Below, piece after piece: positions 43,436 to 51,874 of a DNA stretch of 64,000 nt (its first letter is position 1; each line of letters opens with the position of its first letter). The stretch is from positions 1-64,000 of the forward strand of contig MEPC01000012.1 in assembly GCA_001769655.1 (NCBI GenBank), written 5' to 3'. Source of the DNA: Bacteroidetes bacterium RIFCSPLOWO2_12_FULL_37_12. Lineage in GTDB: Bacteria; Bacteroidota; Bacteroidia; 2-12-FULL-37-12. A program made the translations under genes and the position numbers. The notes below the pieces were generated by a model. It searched no databases, was not told the DNA's origin, and saw only the letters and a program-made list of their open reading frames with translations.

Positions 43436-45487
43436 ATGCCCGACAAGGAACTACTAATCAAAGCATTCCGGCTGATGCAAAATTCAGCGGCAATGACCAA
43501 TACGTATGAGGCAAACCGTCCTCTGTGTAAATACGTGCATGCAACATCGCGCGGGCATGAGGCAATTCAGATTGCGGCAGGATTACAACTTAAACCGCAT
43601 GATTATGCCTCCTTTTATTACCGTGACGATGCCATGCTCCTTGCCATTGGTTTCTCTCCTTACGAATTAATGCTCCAGCTTCTGGCTAAAAAAGATGACC
43701 CATTTTCGGGAGGAAGAGTTTATTATTCTCATCCATCGGTGCGGCGAAATGGCTTTCCTACAATTCCCCATCAAAGTTCTGCCACAGGCATGCAGGCAAT
43801 TCCTACCACCGGGATGGCTCACGGCATTTCTTACCTTGAAAAAAAGGGATTGTTAAAAACTCAGGAAAAACCTGTTGTTATATGCTCGCTGGGCGATGGA
43901 AGTGTCACCGAAGGAGAGGTCTCCGAAGCCATGCAGGAGGCAGTACTTCATCAACTTCCCATCATATATCTGATTCAGGATAATGACTGGGGAATTTCTG
44001 CAAGTTCATCCGAAATGCGATGCATGGATGCTTACGAATTTGCCGCAGGATTTAAGGGGTTAAAAAGAGTGAGAGTGGATGGAACTGACTTTGTGCGTTC
44101 CTGGAATGTAATGTCAGACGCATTTGAAAATGTCCGCAATACCCGACAACCCATGCTGATTCATGCCACCTGTGCCCTGTTAAATCATCATACATCTGGA
44201 GTAAGAAAAGAATGGTACCGTACCGATGATGACCTGAAACTTCATCAATCCATGGACCCGATTCCAAAACTAACGGAATACTTACTGGCGCAAGGTTACA
44301 CTTCCGAAGAGTTAACTAAGATCAGAATTCAGTCAGAAGAAACCGTGACATTAGAATTTGAGAAAGCTTCAAACTCTCCGGAACCGGAACCCGGAAGTTT
44401 AACACTTTTCGAATTTGCTCCTTCTCCCATAAAATTCGAAAGTGGTGAGCGAAAACCAAAGGACGGAAAGGAAGTGTTGATGGTGGATGCCGCCCTTCAT
44501 GCGATGGATGAATTAATGAATGAATTTCCTGAAATGATTTTTTACGGTCAGGATGTTGGAAAAAATCTCGGAGGTGTATTCAGAGAAGCGGCTACGTTGG
44601 CGCAAAAATATGGAGATGACCGCGTATTTAATACCGCCATTCAGGAAGCATATTTAGTGGGTTCCACAGCCGGTATGAGCGCTGTCGGAGTAAAACCGGT
44701 GACAGAAATTCAATTTGCAGATTATATGTGGTCCGGAATAAATCAATTGGTGTGTGAAATTGCCAAATCGTGCTATTGTACTATGGGAAAATTTCCGGTA
44801 CAGACCTTACTAAGGATACCCTGCGGCGCTTATGGAGGTGGAGGTCCGTATCATTCCGGCTGTCACGAGTCATCTTTATTACCAATCCGGGGGATTAAAA
44901 TAGTTTATCCTTCCAATTCAGCAGACATGAAGGGCTTACTCAAGGCATCCTTTTTAGATCCTAATCCGGTAATATTATTTGAGCATAAGGGAATATACTG
45001 GTCAAAAGTTCCGGGTACAGAAGATGCAAAAACCATTGAGCCGGACAAAAACTATGTTATTCCGCTCGGAAAGGCACGAGTGACACTTAGTGCCACTAAC
45101 GAACAATTGAAAAAAGGAAATACATTAACGGTTATCACGTATGGAATGGGTGTTTATTGGGCAAAAAATGCGGCAAAAAAATATCCGGGTTCCATTGAGA
45201 TCATTGACTTACGCACACTTTATCCGTTGGATGATGAAATGGTCTATGCCTCCGTAAAAACCCATGGCAAGTGTCTTGTGTTAACCGAAGAGCCGGTGTT
45301 AAATTCTTTTGCCGAATCGCTGGCGGGAAGAATTTCACGGGATTGTTTCAACTTTCTGGATGCGCCGGTGCAGGTGTATGGTTCTGCGAATCTTCCGGCA
45401 GTGCCACTGAATACAGGGTTGGAAAAGGAGATGCTTCCGAATGTTGAAAAAGTTAGTGGTTGGATGGATGAATTATTGGGGTGGTGA
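43436..45487 (+). CDS. 2-oxoacid dehydrogenase E1 component, fused alpha-beta (branched-chain type)
   Basis: 683 aa in which E1-alpha (1-300) and E1-beta (345-683) are joined. The alpha half has the TPP motif GDGSVTEGEVSEAMQEA...DNDWG and YYRDDAM. The beta half has GQDVGKNLGGVFREA, AIQEAYLVG, RIPCGAYGGGGPYHSG and VLTEEPVLNSFAE. It decarboxylates a 2-oxoacid and acylates the lipoyl E2. The branched-chain or general 2-oxoacid assignment is by resemblance to Bacteroidota fused E1 proteins. E2 and E3 are not nearby. Confidence 0.88.
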   Translation: MPDKELLIKAFRLMQNSAAMTNTYEANRPLCKYVHATSRGHEAIQIAAGLQLKPHDYASFYYRDDAMLLAIGFSPYELMLQLLAKKDDPFSGGRVYYSHPSVRRNGFPTIPHQSSATGMQAIPTTGMAHGISYLEKKGLLKTQEKPVVICSLGDGSVTEGEVSEAMQEAVLHQLPIIYLIQDNDWGISASSSEMRCMDAYEFAAGFKGLKRVRVDGTDFVRSWNVMSDAFENVRNTRQPMLIHATCALLNHHTSGVRKEWYRTDDDLKLHQSMDPIPKLTEYLLAQGYTSEELTKIRIQSEETVTLEFEKASNSPEPEPGSLTLFEFAPSPIKFESGERKPKDGKEVLMVDAALHAMDELMNEFPEMIFYGQDVGKNLGGVFREAATLAQKYGDDRVFNTAIQEAYLVGSTAGMSAVGVKPVTEIQFADYMWSGINQLVCEIAKSCYCTMGKFPVQTLLRIPCGAYGGGGPYHSGCHESSLLPIRGIKIVYPSNSADMKGLLKASFLDPNPVILFEHKGIYWSKVPGTEDAKTIEPDKNYVIPLGKARVTLSATNEQLKKGNTLTVITYGMGVYWAKNAAKKYPGSIEIIDLRTLYPLDDEMVYASVKTHGKCLVLTEEPVLNSFAESLAGRISRDCFNFLDAPVQVYGSANLPAVPLNTGLEKEMLPNVEKVSGWMDELLGW

Positions 45488-45521
45488 GGATGTGAACAGT
45501 GGCAGTGGCAGTGGCGTTTAA

Positions 45522-46202
45522 TTATCCAATCAGTTTTTCTAATTCATTGTTTAGATTTTTTATCGCCAAATCCAAAGCCCATTTTTTTCTATCCTGCTCA
45601 CCCACATAGTTTGAAACACTCCGAATTTGAATACAAGGCAGTTTGAATTTTCTGCAAACATAAAAAAATGCGGCTCCTTCCATTGATTCAAGGGCAGGAC
45701 GAAAACACATTTTAATTTTATGTTTACGTTCAATGACAGAACCGAGCGTAATGGTAGTGACGGCTGTTAATTTTTCAAGATGGTCAAAATTAATTTTTTT
45801 ATCAGGAAATTTGAACCCCGGAACAGGGATTGTAATTATTTCATTTTTAGGAACCGGCAAATGGGTCTCATACATTGGAATTATCTTAGTAGGTAATTCG
45901 ATGCAAAAGTCACAGAAAATATCTTTTGTCACCTGAAATAATTTTCCGTGTTCTTTTACAAATAAAAAAGAACCGGCAATTCCTGCATTTATTGCCTGAG
46001 TGTATTTTTGAAGCGATAATAAACGTGTTAGATTAAATAGTGTATTTTGTATTCCGATACCGGTTATCAGCAAATCAAAAGAATTTTTCCGGTTGGAAAA
46101 ATTTAGTACGTTTAAGCCGTTTTTGTTTTGCTTTCTGAATTTATATTTTGATAAAATCGGCTGAAGCTCATTCTGCGTTGCAGAAACAATTAAAATTTTC
46201 AT
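45522..46202 (-). CDS. mqnB: Futalosine hydrolase
   Basis: 226 aa, phosphorylase-fold nucleosidase that releases hypoxanthine from futalosine in the alternative menaquinone pathway. Family features: LLITGIGIQNT, INAGIAGSF, SMEGAAFFYVCR and IRSVSNYVGEQDRKKWALD. Other mqn genes are not in the window. It is divergent from the ABC transporter pair with only 6 bp between start codons, so both promoters must overlap the opposite coding regions. Confidence 0.92.
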   Translation of the reverse strand: MKILIVSATQNELQPILSKYKFRKQNKNGLNVLNFSNRKNSFDLLITGIGIQNTLFNLTRLLSLQKYTQAINAGIAGSFLFVKEHGKLFQVTKDIFCDFCIELPTKIIPMYETHLPVPKNEIITIPVPGFKFPDKKINFDHLEKLTAVTTITLGSVIERKHKIKMCFRPALESMEGAAFFYVCRKFKLPCIQIRSVSNYVGEQDRKKWALDLAIKNLNNELEKLIG

Positions 46203-46208
46203 GTATTT

Positions 46209-47111
46209 ATGAATTTTGCTCTAAAACTACAACTTTTATTTCTTATTATAATTTTTCTAGCAGGATGCCACTCTGTTTCAGAAAAAAAAGTTAATAACAA
46301 CATTCTTACCGATGACCTGCAAAGAGAAGTATCCGTCAATATTCCGGCAAGCGTAATATCGCTGGTTCCTTCCATTACAGAAATTTTGTATGCCATCGGT
46401 GCTGAATCAACTATCCTCGCTGTTTCACAAGCATGCTCCTACCCTCCTGAGGTGAAAAATAAAAACGTTGTGACAACTTATCCGGCAATTGATTATGAAT
46501 CCATTTACAGAATTAAACCCGATTTAGTGCTGGTTTCAACTGAAATTTTTCAACAAGATATCATCCATAGATTTGAAGAATTATCTATTCCTGTTTTTTT
46601 TCTTGCATTTCACGATAAAAATGATATTTTTAAAGCGATTAAGAAACTTGGTGAGATAACCGGCAACGACTCAAAGGCATTACAAATTTCTGACTCCCTG
46701 AAAAATCTTCTGAATTCATTCATCAGTGTTCATAATCATAGCACCCATCCGAGGACACTTATTCTAGTTTCAAATGACCCATTGATAGCTGTTGGAAAAA
46801 ATTCGTTCATCAGTGATTTATTAACGATTTCCGGTGGAAATAATATCATTGATTTTGATTCCCCGGACGCGTACCCTCAGGTATCGAGGGAGTTTATTTT
46901 AAAAGCCGACCCGGAGATAATTTTAATGCCCGGTGGAAAAAAATCCATTAATAAAATTTTTTATACTTTTCCGGAATTATCAAAAACCAAGGCGTATTTA
47001 AACAAGTCGGTAATTGGAATTCAATCAGAGGCATTTGTGAGACCTTCCACGAGGTTTGTGGAAGTGATTAAGGAATTGCACGAATATCTGTATAACGAGA
47101 AAAAAAATTAA
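46209..47111 (+). CDS. ABC transporter substrate-binding lipoprotein (cobalamin/Fe-siderophore type)
   Basis: 300 aa with a lipoprotein signal (IFLAGCHS, lipid Cys at 20). The periplasmic-binding fold has the BtuF-like start RISLVPSITE-type sequence (VISLVPSITEILYAIGA), DYESIYRIKPDLVL and a C-terminal RPSTRFVEVIKEL. The family binds cobalamin or siderophores. With the permease that follows 15 bp later it would import vitamin B12, which the mutase of the catabolic island needs. No cobalamin riboswitch fits in the 6-bp upstream gap. Confidence 0.85.
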   Translation: MNFALKLQLLFLIIIFLAGCHSVSEKKVNNNILTDDLQREVSVNIPASVISLVPSITEILYAIGAESTILAVSQACSYPPEVKNKNVVTTYPAIDYESIYRIKPDLVLVSTEIFQQDIIHRFEELSIPVFFLAFHDKNDIFKAIKKLGEITGNDSKALQISDSLKNLLNSFISVHNHSTHPRTLILVSNDPLIAVGKNSFISDLLTISGGNNIIDFDSPDAYPQVSREFILKADPEIILMPGGKKSINKIFYTFPELSKTKAYLNKSVIGIQSEAFVRPSTRFVEVIKELHEYLYNEKKN

Positions 47112-47126
47112 GGTAATCAGGTTTAT

Positions 47127-48134
47127 ATGAAAAATTCTAATATATATATTTCATTGCTTCTTATTCCTGCATTCTTATTAATATTTTTTGTATGCTTATG
47201 CCAGGGAACCATTTATATAAACTTGTCAACTGTATGGTCGGCTCTAAGTAATTACGACCCTGAAAACAAAATCCATTACATAATTGTGAATATGCGCTTG
47301 CCTCGGTTAATACAGGCATTTTCCACCGGTGGCATTCTTGCATTGTGCGGTTATTTGTTGCAATCATGGATTGGAAATCCTCTGGCTGAACCTTATTTGT
47401 TAGGTACTTCCTCCGGCGCTTCTCTGGGAGTGAATTTGGTTTTTTTGGGATTTTTACCGGTTAGCATCGGGTCTGCTTATATAACTCCGTTGGCTGGATT
47501 TGCCGGAGCATTTCTTTCAACTTTATTCGTCATAAGCATCTCGATACAAAAACAAAAAATCATTCCAGGTGTTTTGATTCTTGCCGGTGTGGCAATTTCC
47601 GCTTTTTTGACAGCGCTTTTAAATTTTTTAATTTACATGAAAGGGAGTGATGTAAAATTAAAATCTCTGGTATATTGGGCGTTTGGCGGATTTGAAAATG
47701 CCAGTTGGAAGTATATTCCATTGACATTATTATCTTTGTTTTCAGCGGTTATTCTTTTCTATGCATTTCATAAAGAAATCCACCTGCTGATACTGGGTGA
47801 AGAAAGAGCGCAGAATTTAGGGTTGAAAACCAAAAATATCCGCCGCATAATTTTAATTTCAGTGGCATTTCTTACTTCCGTTTCAGTGGCATCGTCAGGA
47901 CCAGTGGGGTTTGTAGGATTAATCATCCCTCATGTGGTAAGGGTGCTTTATGGGAATATAAACCGTTTTAATATTATTTATTGCGTACTGTGGGGAGGAT
48001 TCTTTATCCTTTTTTGCGATGTTATTTCGAGAGTTATTTTCTCACCTTCCGGGCTTCCTATTGGGATTGTGACCTCCTTTTTTGGAGCGCCTTTTTTTAT
48101 TTATTTGTTGGTAAGGAAAAGTAGTAGTTTTTAG
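47127..48134 (+). CDS. FecCD/BtuC family ABC transporter permease
   Basis: 335-aa inner-membrane permease with about ten helices. Motifs: MRLPRLIQAFSTGGILALCGYLLQ, NPLAEPYLLGTSSGASLGV, LGEERAQNLGLKT (ATPase-contact loop) and SSGPVGFVGLIIPHVVRVLYG. It forms the translocator with the preceding binding protein. The ATPase gene that normally follows is missing; a palindromic repeat and a pterin synthase gene come next. Confidence 0.9.
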   Translation: MKNSNIYISLLLIPAFLLIFFVCLCQGTIYINLSTVWSALSNYDPENKIHYIIVNMRLPRLIQAFSTGGILALCGYLLQSWIGNPLAEPYLLGTSSGASLGVNLVFLGFLPVSIGSAYITPLAGFAGAFLSTLFVISISIQKQKIIPGVLILAGVAISAFLTALLNFLIYMKGSDVKLKSLVYWAFGGFENASWKYIPLTLLSLFSAVILFYAFHKEIHLLILGEERAQNLGLKTKNIRRIILISVAFLTSVSVASSGPVGFVGLIIPHVVRVLYGNINRFNIIYCVLWGGFFILFCDVISRVIFSPSGLPIGIVTSFFGAPFFIYLLVRKSSSF

Positions 48135-48144
48135 TATTACCTTT

Positions 48145-48172
48145 GTAGAAACACGGTTCACCGTGTTTCTAC
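48145..48172. repeat. GTAGAAACACGG palindrome, copy 3
   Basis: Perfect 12-bp arms GTAGAAACACGG (48145-48156) and CCGTGTTTCTAC (48161-48172) with loop TTCA. It is a sequence variant of the GAGACACGG palindromes with compensating changes in both arms, so base pairing has been kept. It lies 10 bp after the permease stop and could terminate transcription. Confidence 0.8.
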
Positions 48173-48190
48173 GATATAAATACAAAACCC

Positions 48191-48619
48191 ATGGTTTACA
48201 TTACCCGCAAAGAAAATTTCTGTGCCGCGCATAAATTGTCTATTGACAAATGGACCGATGCAAAGAATCAGCAAACTTTTGGAAAATGCGCCAATAAAAA
48301 CTGGCACGGGCATAATTACGAGTTGATTGTTACAGTAAAAGGAATTCCGGACAAAGAAACCGGTTTTGTAATGGATTTAAGTCAATTGAGCCGTATTATA
48401 CAAAGGCAGATAATCCGGAAAGTTGACCATAAAAATTTTAATCTGGATGTTGGTTTTATGAAAGGGATCATGCCAACCACCGAAAATATAACCGTTTCCA
48501 TTTTTAATGAACTCAAAAAATATTTAAAAAAAGCGAAGTTACATTCGGTAAGATTAGTGGAGACCGGTAAAAATTCAGTGGAATATTTTGGAGAACAAAA
48601 GTTTTCAAAAATTCAATAA
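48191..48619 (+). CDS. queD: 6-carboxytetrahydropterin/6-pyruvoyl-tetrahydropterin synthase family protein
   Basis: 142 aa, T-fold enzyme acting on dihydroneopterin triphosphate. Zinc ligands are H14, H39 and H41 (AAHKL; WHGHNY), the catalytic Cys is C33 (GKCANKNWHGHN). FVMDLSQL, DHKNFNLD, TTENI and a late VRLVETG are also present. The spacing between Cys and HGH resembles eukaryotic PTPS more than E. coli QueD, but in Bacteroidota such genes usually serve queuosine synthesis. folE, which makes its substrate, lies 320 bp downstream. Confidence 0.85.
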   Translation: MVYITRKENFCAAHKLSIDKWTDAKNQQTFGKCANKNWHGHNYELIVTVKGIPDKETGFVMDLSQLSRIIQRQIIRKVDHKNFNLDVGFMKGIMPTTENITVSIFNELKKYLKKAKLHSVRLVETGKNSVEYFGEQKFSKIQ

Positions 48620-48625
48620 AATTCA

Positions 48626-48633
48626 TACCTTTG
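48626..48633 (+). promoter_or_regulatory. -7 promoter box TACCTTTG
   Basis: An exact TAnnTTTG match just after queD, with only a T-rich sequence at the -33 position. It could drive the small membrane ORF at 48684 and perhaps folE. Confidence 0.4.
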
Positions 48634-48683
48634 TATTTATATGAAAGAATACTATAGAGAGAAACTGAAAAATACAATAACTC

Positions 48684-48785
48684 ATGTTTCAATTAATTGG
48701 TTCTATCGTATTTGGTATTATTGCCTTGGCTTGGGTAATAATGATGTTATATCAAAATAATAAATTAAATAAGGAAAGTAAATAA
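48684..48785 (+). CDS. Small single-pass membrane protein (33 aa), tentative
   Basis: A 33-codon ORF starting MFQLIGSIVFGIIALAW with one hydrophobic stretch (about 3-23) and a basic hydrophilic tail rich in Asn and Lys. It lies 50 bp after a TAnnTTTG box. Support is limited to amphipathic composition and position. A competing 39-codon ORF in another frame (from 48641) looks less protein-like. No family is recognised. Confidence 0.3.
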   Translation: MFQLIGSIVFGIIALAWVIMMLYQNNKLNKESK

Positions 48786-48938
48786 AAATTTTCCTGTTAC
48801 TATTCAGCTCCTCTCATGTGCCGAAATAGTAAAATTTAACTTTCTTGTTGCCAAATAAGCAAGTGATTATTTTGAAAAAACATGTGAATTTGAGTAGCAA
48901 AATATTATTTATTATTTTTTCAATGTTTTATTTTTATC

Positions 48939-49538
48939 ATGCCCGCCTCACGTAAATCAAAAAAATCCGAATCAACGGCATTATCCTCTCTTACTTCAAA
49001 GTTCAAATTAATTATTGAAGAGCTAGGAGAAGATCCCCAAAGGGAGGGATTAATAAAAACCCCTGAGCGAGTTGCAAAATCATTGCAGTTTTTAACGCAG
49101 GGATATAGCCAGGATCCAGCGGCAATGCTGAAGTCGGCAACATTTACCGAAGAGCATGACCAGATGGTGGTTGTAAAGAATATTGAAGTATTTTCACTCT
49201 GCGAGCATCATCTCCTGCCGTTTTTCGGAAAGGCGCATATTGCTTATATTCCCAATGGCAAATTGGTGGGATTAAGTAAAATACCCAGAGTAGTGGATGC
49301 ATTTGCAAGGCGTTTGCAATTGCAAGAACGGCTTACAGATCAAATAAAAAATTGCATTCAGAAAGCATTGAATCCTCTCGGAGTGGCAGTAGTTATTGAA
49401 GCCAATCACCTTTGCATGGTCATGCGCGGAGTTCAGAAGCAAAATTCGATTACCACTACCAGTTCCTTTACCGGCGCATTTAACGATAATGCAACGAGAA
49501 CTGAATTTTTTAAGATTATATCGGCGAGATTGAGCTGA
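48939..49538 (+). CDS. folE: GTP cyclohydrolase I
   Basis: 199 aa. It converts GTP to 7,8-dihydroneopterin triphosphate for folate and queuosine. Motifs: [40 protein letters not shown] (zinc Cys and His, split), [24 protein letters not shown] (in parts), [17 protein letters not shown]. The Lys-rich N-terminal 15 residues are variable in the family. Confidence 0.96.
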   Translation: MPASRKSKKSESTALSSLTSKFKLIIEELGEDPQREGLIKTPERVAKSLQFLTQGYSQDPAAMLKSATFTEEHDQMVVVKNIEVFSLCEHHLLPFFGKAHIAYIPNGKLVGLSKIPRVVDAFARRLQLQERLTDQIKNCIQKALNPLGVAVVIEANHLCMVMRGVQKQNSITTTSSFTGAFNDNATRTEFFKIISARLS

Positions 49539-49572
49539 ATTAGTAATTTGTAGTTTTTACTGGTTAAATTTG

Positions 49573-49580
49573 TATCTTTG
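49573..49580 (+). promoter_or_regulatory. -7 promoter box for the toxin-antitoxin operon
   Basis: TATCTTTG (49573-49580) matches TAnnTTTG. A TTTG at 49547-49550 is 22 bp upstream, within the 17-23 bp range accepted in Flavobacterium-type promoters. The antitoxin ATG is 41 bp downstream. Confidence 0.55.
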
Positions 49581-49620
49581 TGTTAAAATAAGAACTAAAC
49601 ATTGTTTAAAAATAATTGAA

Positions 49621-49830
49621 ATGAAAACTATTACTTTAACAACACAAAAAACCAAAGATATTCTATTATTATTAATGATTGCTAAAAGATTAAATATTAA
49701 AACTGTAATTAAAAAAGATGAGAAAGAATCTTATGAAAAAAAACTAACTTTTATGAGTATGCGTCTATCAGAAAAATCTCTTGCAAAGGACTGGGAAAAT
49801 GAAGATGATGAATATTGGAAAAACATCTAA
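49621..49830 (+). CDS. Putative antitoxin of a MazF/PemK-type module
   Basis: 69 aa from the ATG at 49621; the longer upstream frame runs into the promoter. It is basic at the start (MKTITLTTQKTK), with a hydrophobic helix DILLLLMIAKRLNI and an acidic end KDWENEDDEYWKNI. This matches the common antitoxin layout of a DNA-binding N-terminus and a toxin-binding acidic tail. No family name can be given. It precedes the toxin by 10 bp. Confidence 0.65.
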   Translation: MKTITLTTQKTKDILLLLMIAKRLNIKTVIKKDEKESYEKKLTFMSMRLSEKSLAKDWENEDDEYWKNI

Positions 49831-49840
49831 TTATTTAATT

Positions 49841-50179
49841 ATGTATAAACAGGGTGATATTGTAATTGTTCCTTTTCCTTTTACAAATTTATTGGAATCA
49901 AAATTTAGACCTGCTGTAGTTATTTCAACTTCTGAAATTAATAAAACCAATGATATTATACTTGCACAGATAACTTCAAAAACATACAAAGATAATTTCT
50001 CATTCACTATTGAATTAGATAAACTTTCTTCACCTCTTGAAAAAGTTAGCCAGGTTCGATGTAATAAAATATTTACATTAGAAAAAGCTTTGATTCGAAA
50101 AATTGTTTCCTCCTTTGACTCTGTTCAAAAAAGGTATTTATTAAACAAAATAAGATCTTTCATCGAATTTGAATCATGA
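49841..50179 (+). CDS. MazF/PemK family toxin (mRNA interferase type)
   Basis: 112 aa from the ATG at 49841. The start KQGDIVIVPFPFTNLLESKFRPAVVIS (read in parts) is the classic PemK/MazF signature. IILAQITSK and SQVRCNKIFTLEK follow, including the usual conserved Arg. Such toxins cut mRNA at specific short sites. The stop overlaps the start of a thioredoxin-like gene (ATGA), giving a three-gene transcription unit. Confidence 0.88.
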   Translation: MYKQGDIVIVPFPFTNLLESKFRPAVVISTSEINKTNDIILAQITSKTYKDNFSFTIELDKLSSPLEKVSQVRCNKIFTLEKALIRKIVSSFDSVQKRYLLNKIRSFIEFES

Positions 50180-50724
50180 CCAAGTTCATTTTTTCAATCA
50201 TACTTTTGCCTATATCTTGTATAGTATTATTTTTTCCAGTTATTTCCTGCGGACAATCAGCACAGACCGGAAAAGTCAAATGGCTGACTTTCGAAAAAGC
50301 GATTGAATTAAACAAGAAAAATCCAAAAAAACTTTTAGTTGACGTTTATACCGACTGGTGCGGATGGTGCAAACACATGGACAAAAATACCTACTCCAAT
50401 AAAACCCTTGCCGATTACATCAATAAAAATTTTTATCCTGTAAAGCTCAACGCCGAACAAAAAGAACCCATAAAATACAATGGTAAAACTTTCATTTATA
50501 AGCCCGATTACAAAACCCATGAAATAGCTCTTAATTTACTTCAAGGTAAAATGAGTTACCCTACTACCGTTTTTCTCAATGAATCGGAATCAATCCTCAC
50601 AGTCATTCCCGGATACCTGGATGTACCATCGGTGGAAAAAGTTGTGAAGTTTTATGGAGAAAATCACCATGAAAAGATGGATTGGAAGGAATTTGAGAAG
50701 ATGTATAAACCGGTGATGAAATAA
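50176..50724 (+). CDS. Exported thioredoxin-fold protein
   Basis: 182 aa. A hydrophobic leader (5-25) ends VISCGQ, which may be a lipobox (Cys25). The Trx domain has the redox motif C62-G-W-C65 in VYTDWCGWCKHMDK and the cis-Pro region SYPTTVFL. It resembles Thioredoxin_7/DUF255-like periplasmic disulfide proteins of Bacteroidota. It overlaps the toxin gene by four bases, an odd pairing that is probably coincidental juxtaposition. Confidence 0.85.
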   Translation: MTKFIFSIILLPISCIVLFFPVISCGQSAQTGKVKWLTFEKAIELNKKNPKKLLVDVYTDWCGWCKHMDKNTYSNKTLADYINKNFYPVKLNAEQKEPIKYNGKTFIYKPDYKTHEIALNLLQGKMSYPTTVFLNESESILTVIPGYLDVPSVEKVVKFYGENHHEKMDWKEFEKMYKPVMK

Positions 50725-50797
50725 TCAAATTGGTCTGTCCATTTGTCTAAAAATTTATTGTAAACCTATATCAGGACGAGACAAGCATAATCCGGGT

Positions 50798-51874
50798 TTA
50801 ATTAGTTGACAAATTAAATTTAAAAATGTTTAGTCCCACTGGTCTTGTTTCATGAGGGTCTTTGTGGTAAGAAATTTTACTATTATGTGCAGCCAAGATT
50901 TGTCGAGCTATCCAAAGCCCAATGCCAATTCCTTCTTTTGAATATTGTTTTGCATTTTCACCACGATAAAATTTTTCAAATATTTTATCTTTTTCATTAT
51001 CTGGTACAAAACGTCCAATATTCTTAACAAAAATATTAATAAGCCCATTGCTTCTATTTTGTTCTATTTTAATTTCAATTACTGAATCAGGTGCAGAATA
51101 TTTTATAGCATTGTCAAGCAAAATAAGCGGAATAAATTCAATGGAATCATAACATAAACAATCATCAATCCATTCTTCAGAAATTATTTTAATTGAAATC
51201 TCTCTCTTTCTATTTGAAATATGCGTGAACAAAATTTTCATTTTTTCAAAAAGTTTGTAAATATTTATGATTTTCTTATCTCCAAATTTTATGCTCTCAG
51301 GATTAATAAAAATATCTATCATTCGTAATTGAGAAGAAATCAATTGGAGAGAATCGTATAAATCAAAATATATCTTTCCATTATTTTTTAATTTTTCTTC
51401 AAACGTGGCTCCCGGAAGGTTATTTATTATTTCGTTAGTACATGAAAAAAAAAGTTTTGTGGCATTTTTAAACTCGTGGAAAGATGAAAAATTTTTTACT
51501 GTTGTTTCATTTTCATGTTTGATAATATTTTTTTCAATGGATTCAATTTTTTTTACGAATAGGATGACCGAATCCTTATTGCAAATCCAACTCTTCCTTA
51601 CTTCTTTTCTTCCTTTGGGAACATTAGTATTTGATGAATATATTAAGCCATTTAAAACATATTTCACATTGTTTACAATAAGTAAAAGACAATCGAAACC
51701 TTTAGAACAAATATATTCCTTGCAATGTCTTGAATCAGATAATAAATGTAGGCAGTCCTTTTCCTTGCACTTTTTTTCACAAGTTATGTTTTGGGCTAAC
51801 TCAACAGAAGGATAAAATTTTTGCTCAAAGGCAAAAGGATATTTTGTAATAGATTGAAATAATTCTAAATCCAT
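50798..51874 (-). CDS. Cytosolic HATPase sensor kinase with N-terminal Cys-rich segment
   Basis: 358 aa, no membrane helix. Residues 32-62 hold six Cys (32, 36, 41, 51, 56, 62) in CxxxCxxxxC-like spacing, suggesting a metal or redox site. A candidate phospho-acceptor His133 sits in SSFHEFKNA, similar to an HisKA H-box. The GHKL ATPase domain (225-355) has the N-box LILLDNAIKYS, KIFEKFYRG and the G2-type EGIGIGLWIARQIL. It follows the receiver gene with overlapping stop/start (TAATG) and ends the restriction-modification operon. The kinase role is inferred from the HATPase and adjacent receiver. Confidence 0.8.
   Translation of the reverse strand: MDLELFQSITKYPFAFEQKFYPSVELAQNITCEKKCKEKDCLHLLSDSRHCKEYICSKGFDCLLLIVNNVKYVLNGLIYSSNTNVPKGRKEVRKSWICNKDSVILFVKKIESIEKNIIKHENETTVKNFSSFHEFKNATKLFFSCTNEIINNLPGATFEEKLKNNGKIYFDLYDSLQLISSQLRMIDIFINPESIKFGDKKIINIYKLFEKMKILFTHISNRKREISIKIISEEWIDDCLCYDSIEFIPLILLDNAIKYSAPDSVIEIKIEQNRSNGLINIFVKNIGRFVPDNEKDKIFEKFYRGENAKQYSKEGIGIGLWIARQILAAHNSKISYHKDPHETRPVGLNIFKFNLSTN

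Larger units (their letters stand above)
48620..48938. other. Intergenic region, 319 bp, mostly without genes
   Basis: Contains the -7 box at 48626, the tentative 33-aa ORF at 48684-48785, and a TGTTACTATTCAGC segment at 48795-48808 resembling a terminal repeat of MITE family A. The remaining 130 bp before folE are AT-rich with no evident feature. Confidence 0.55.

Noticed and set aside
46203-46208. Cobalamin riboswitch upstream of the BtuF-like gene
   Set aside because: Only 6 bp separate it from the divergent mqnB start, too short for any riboswitch.
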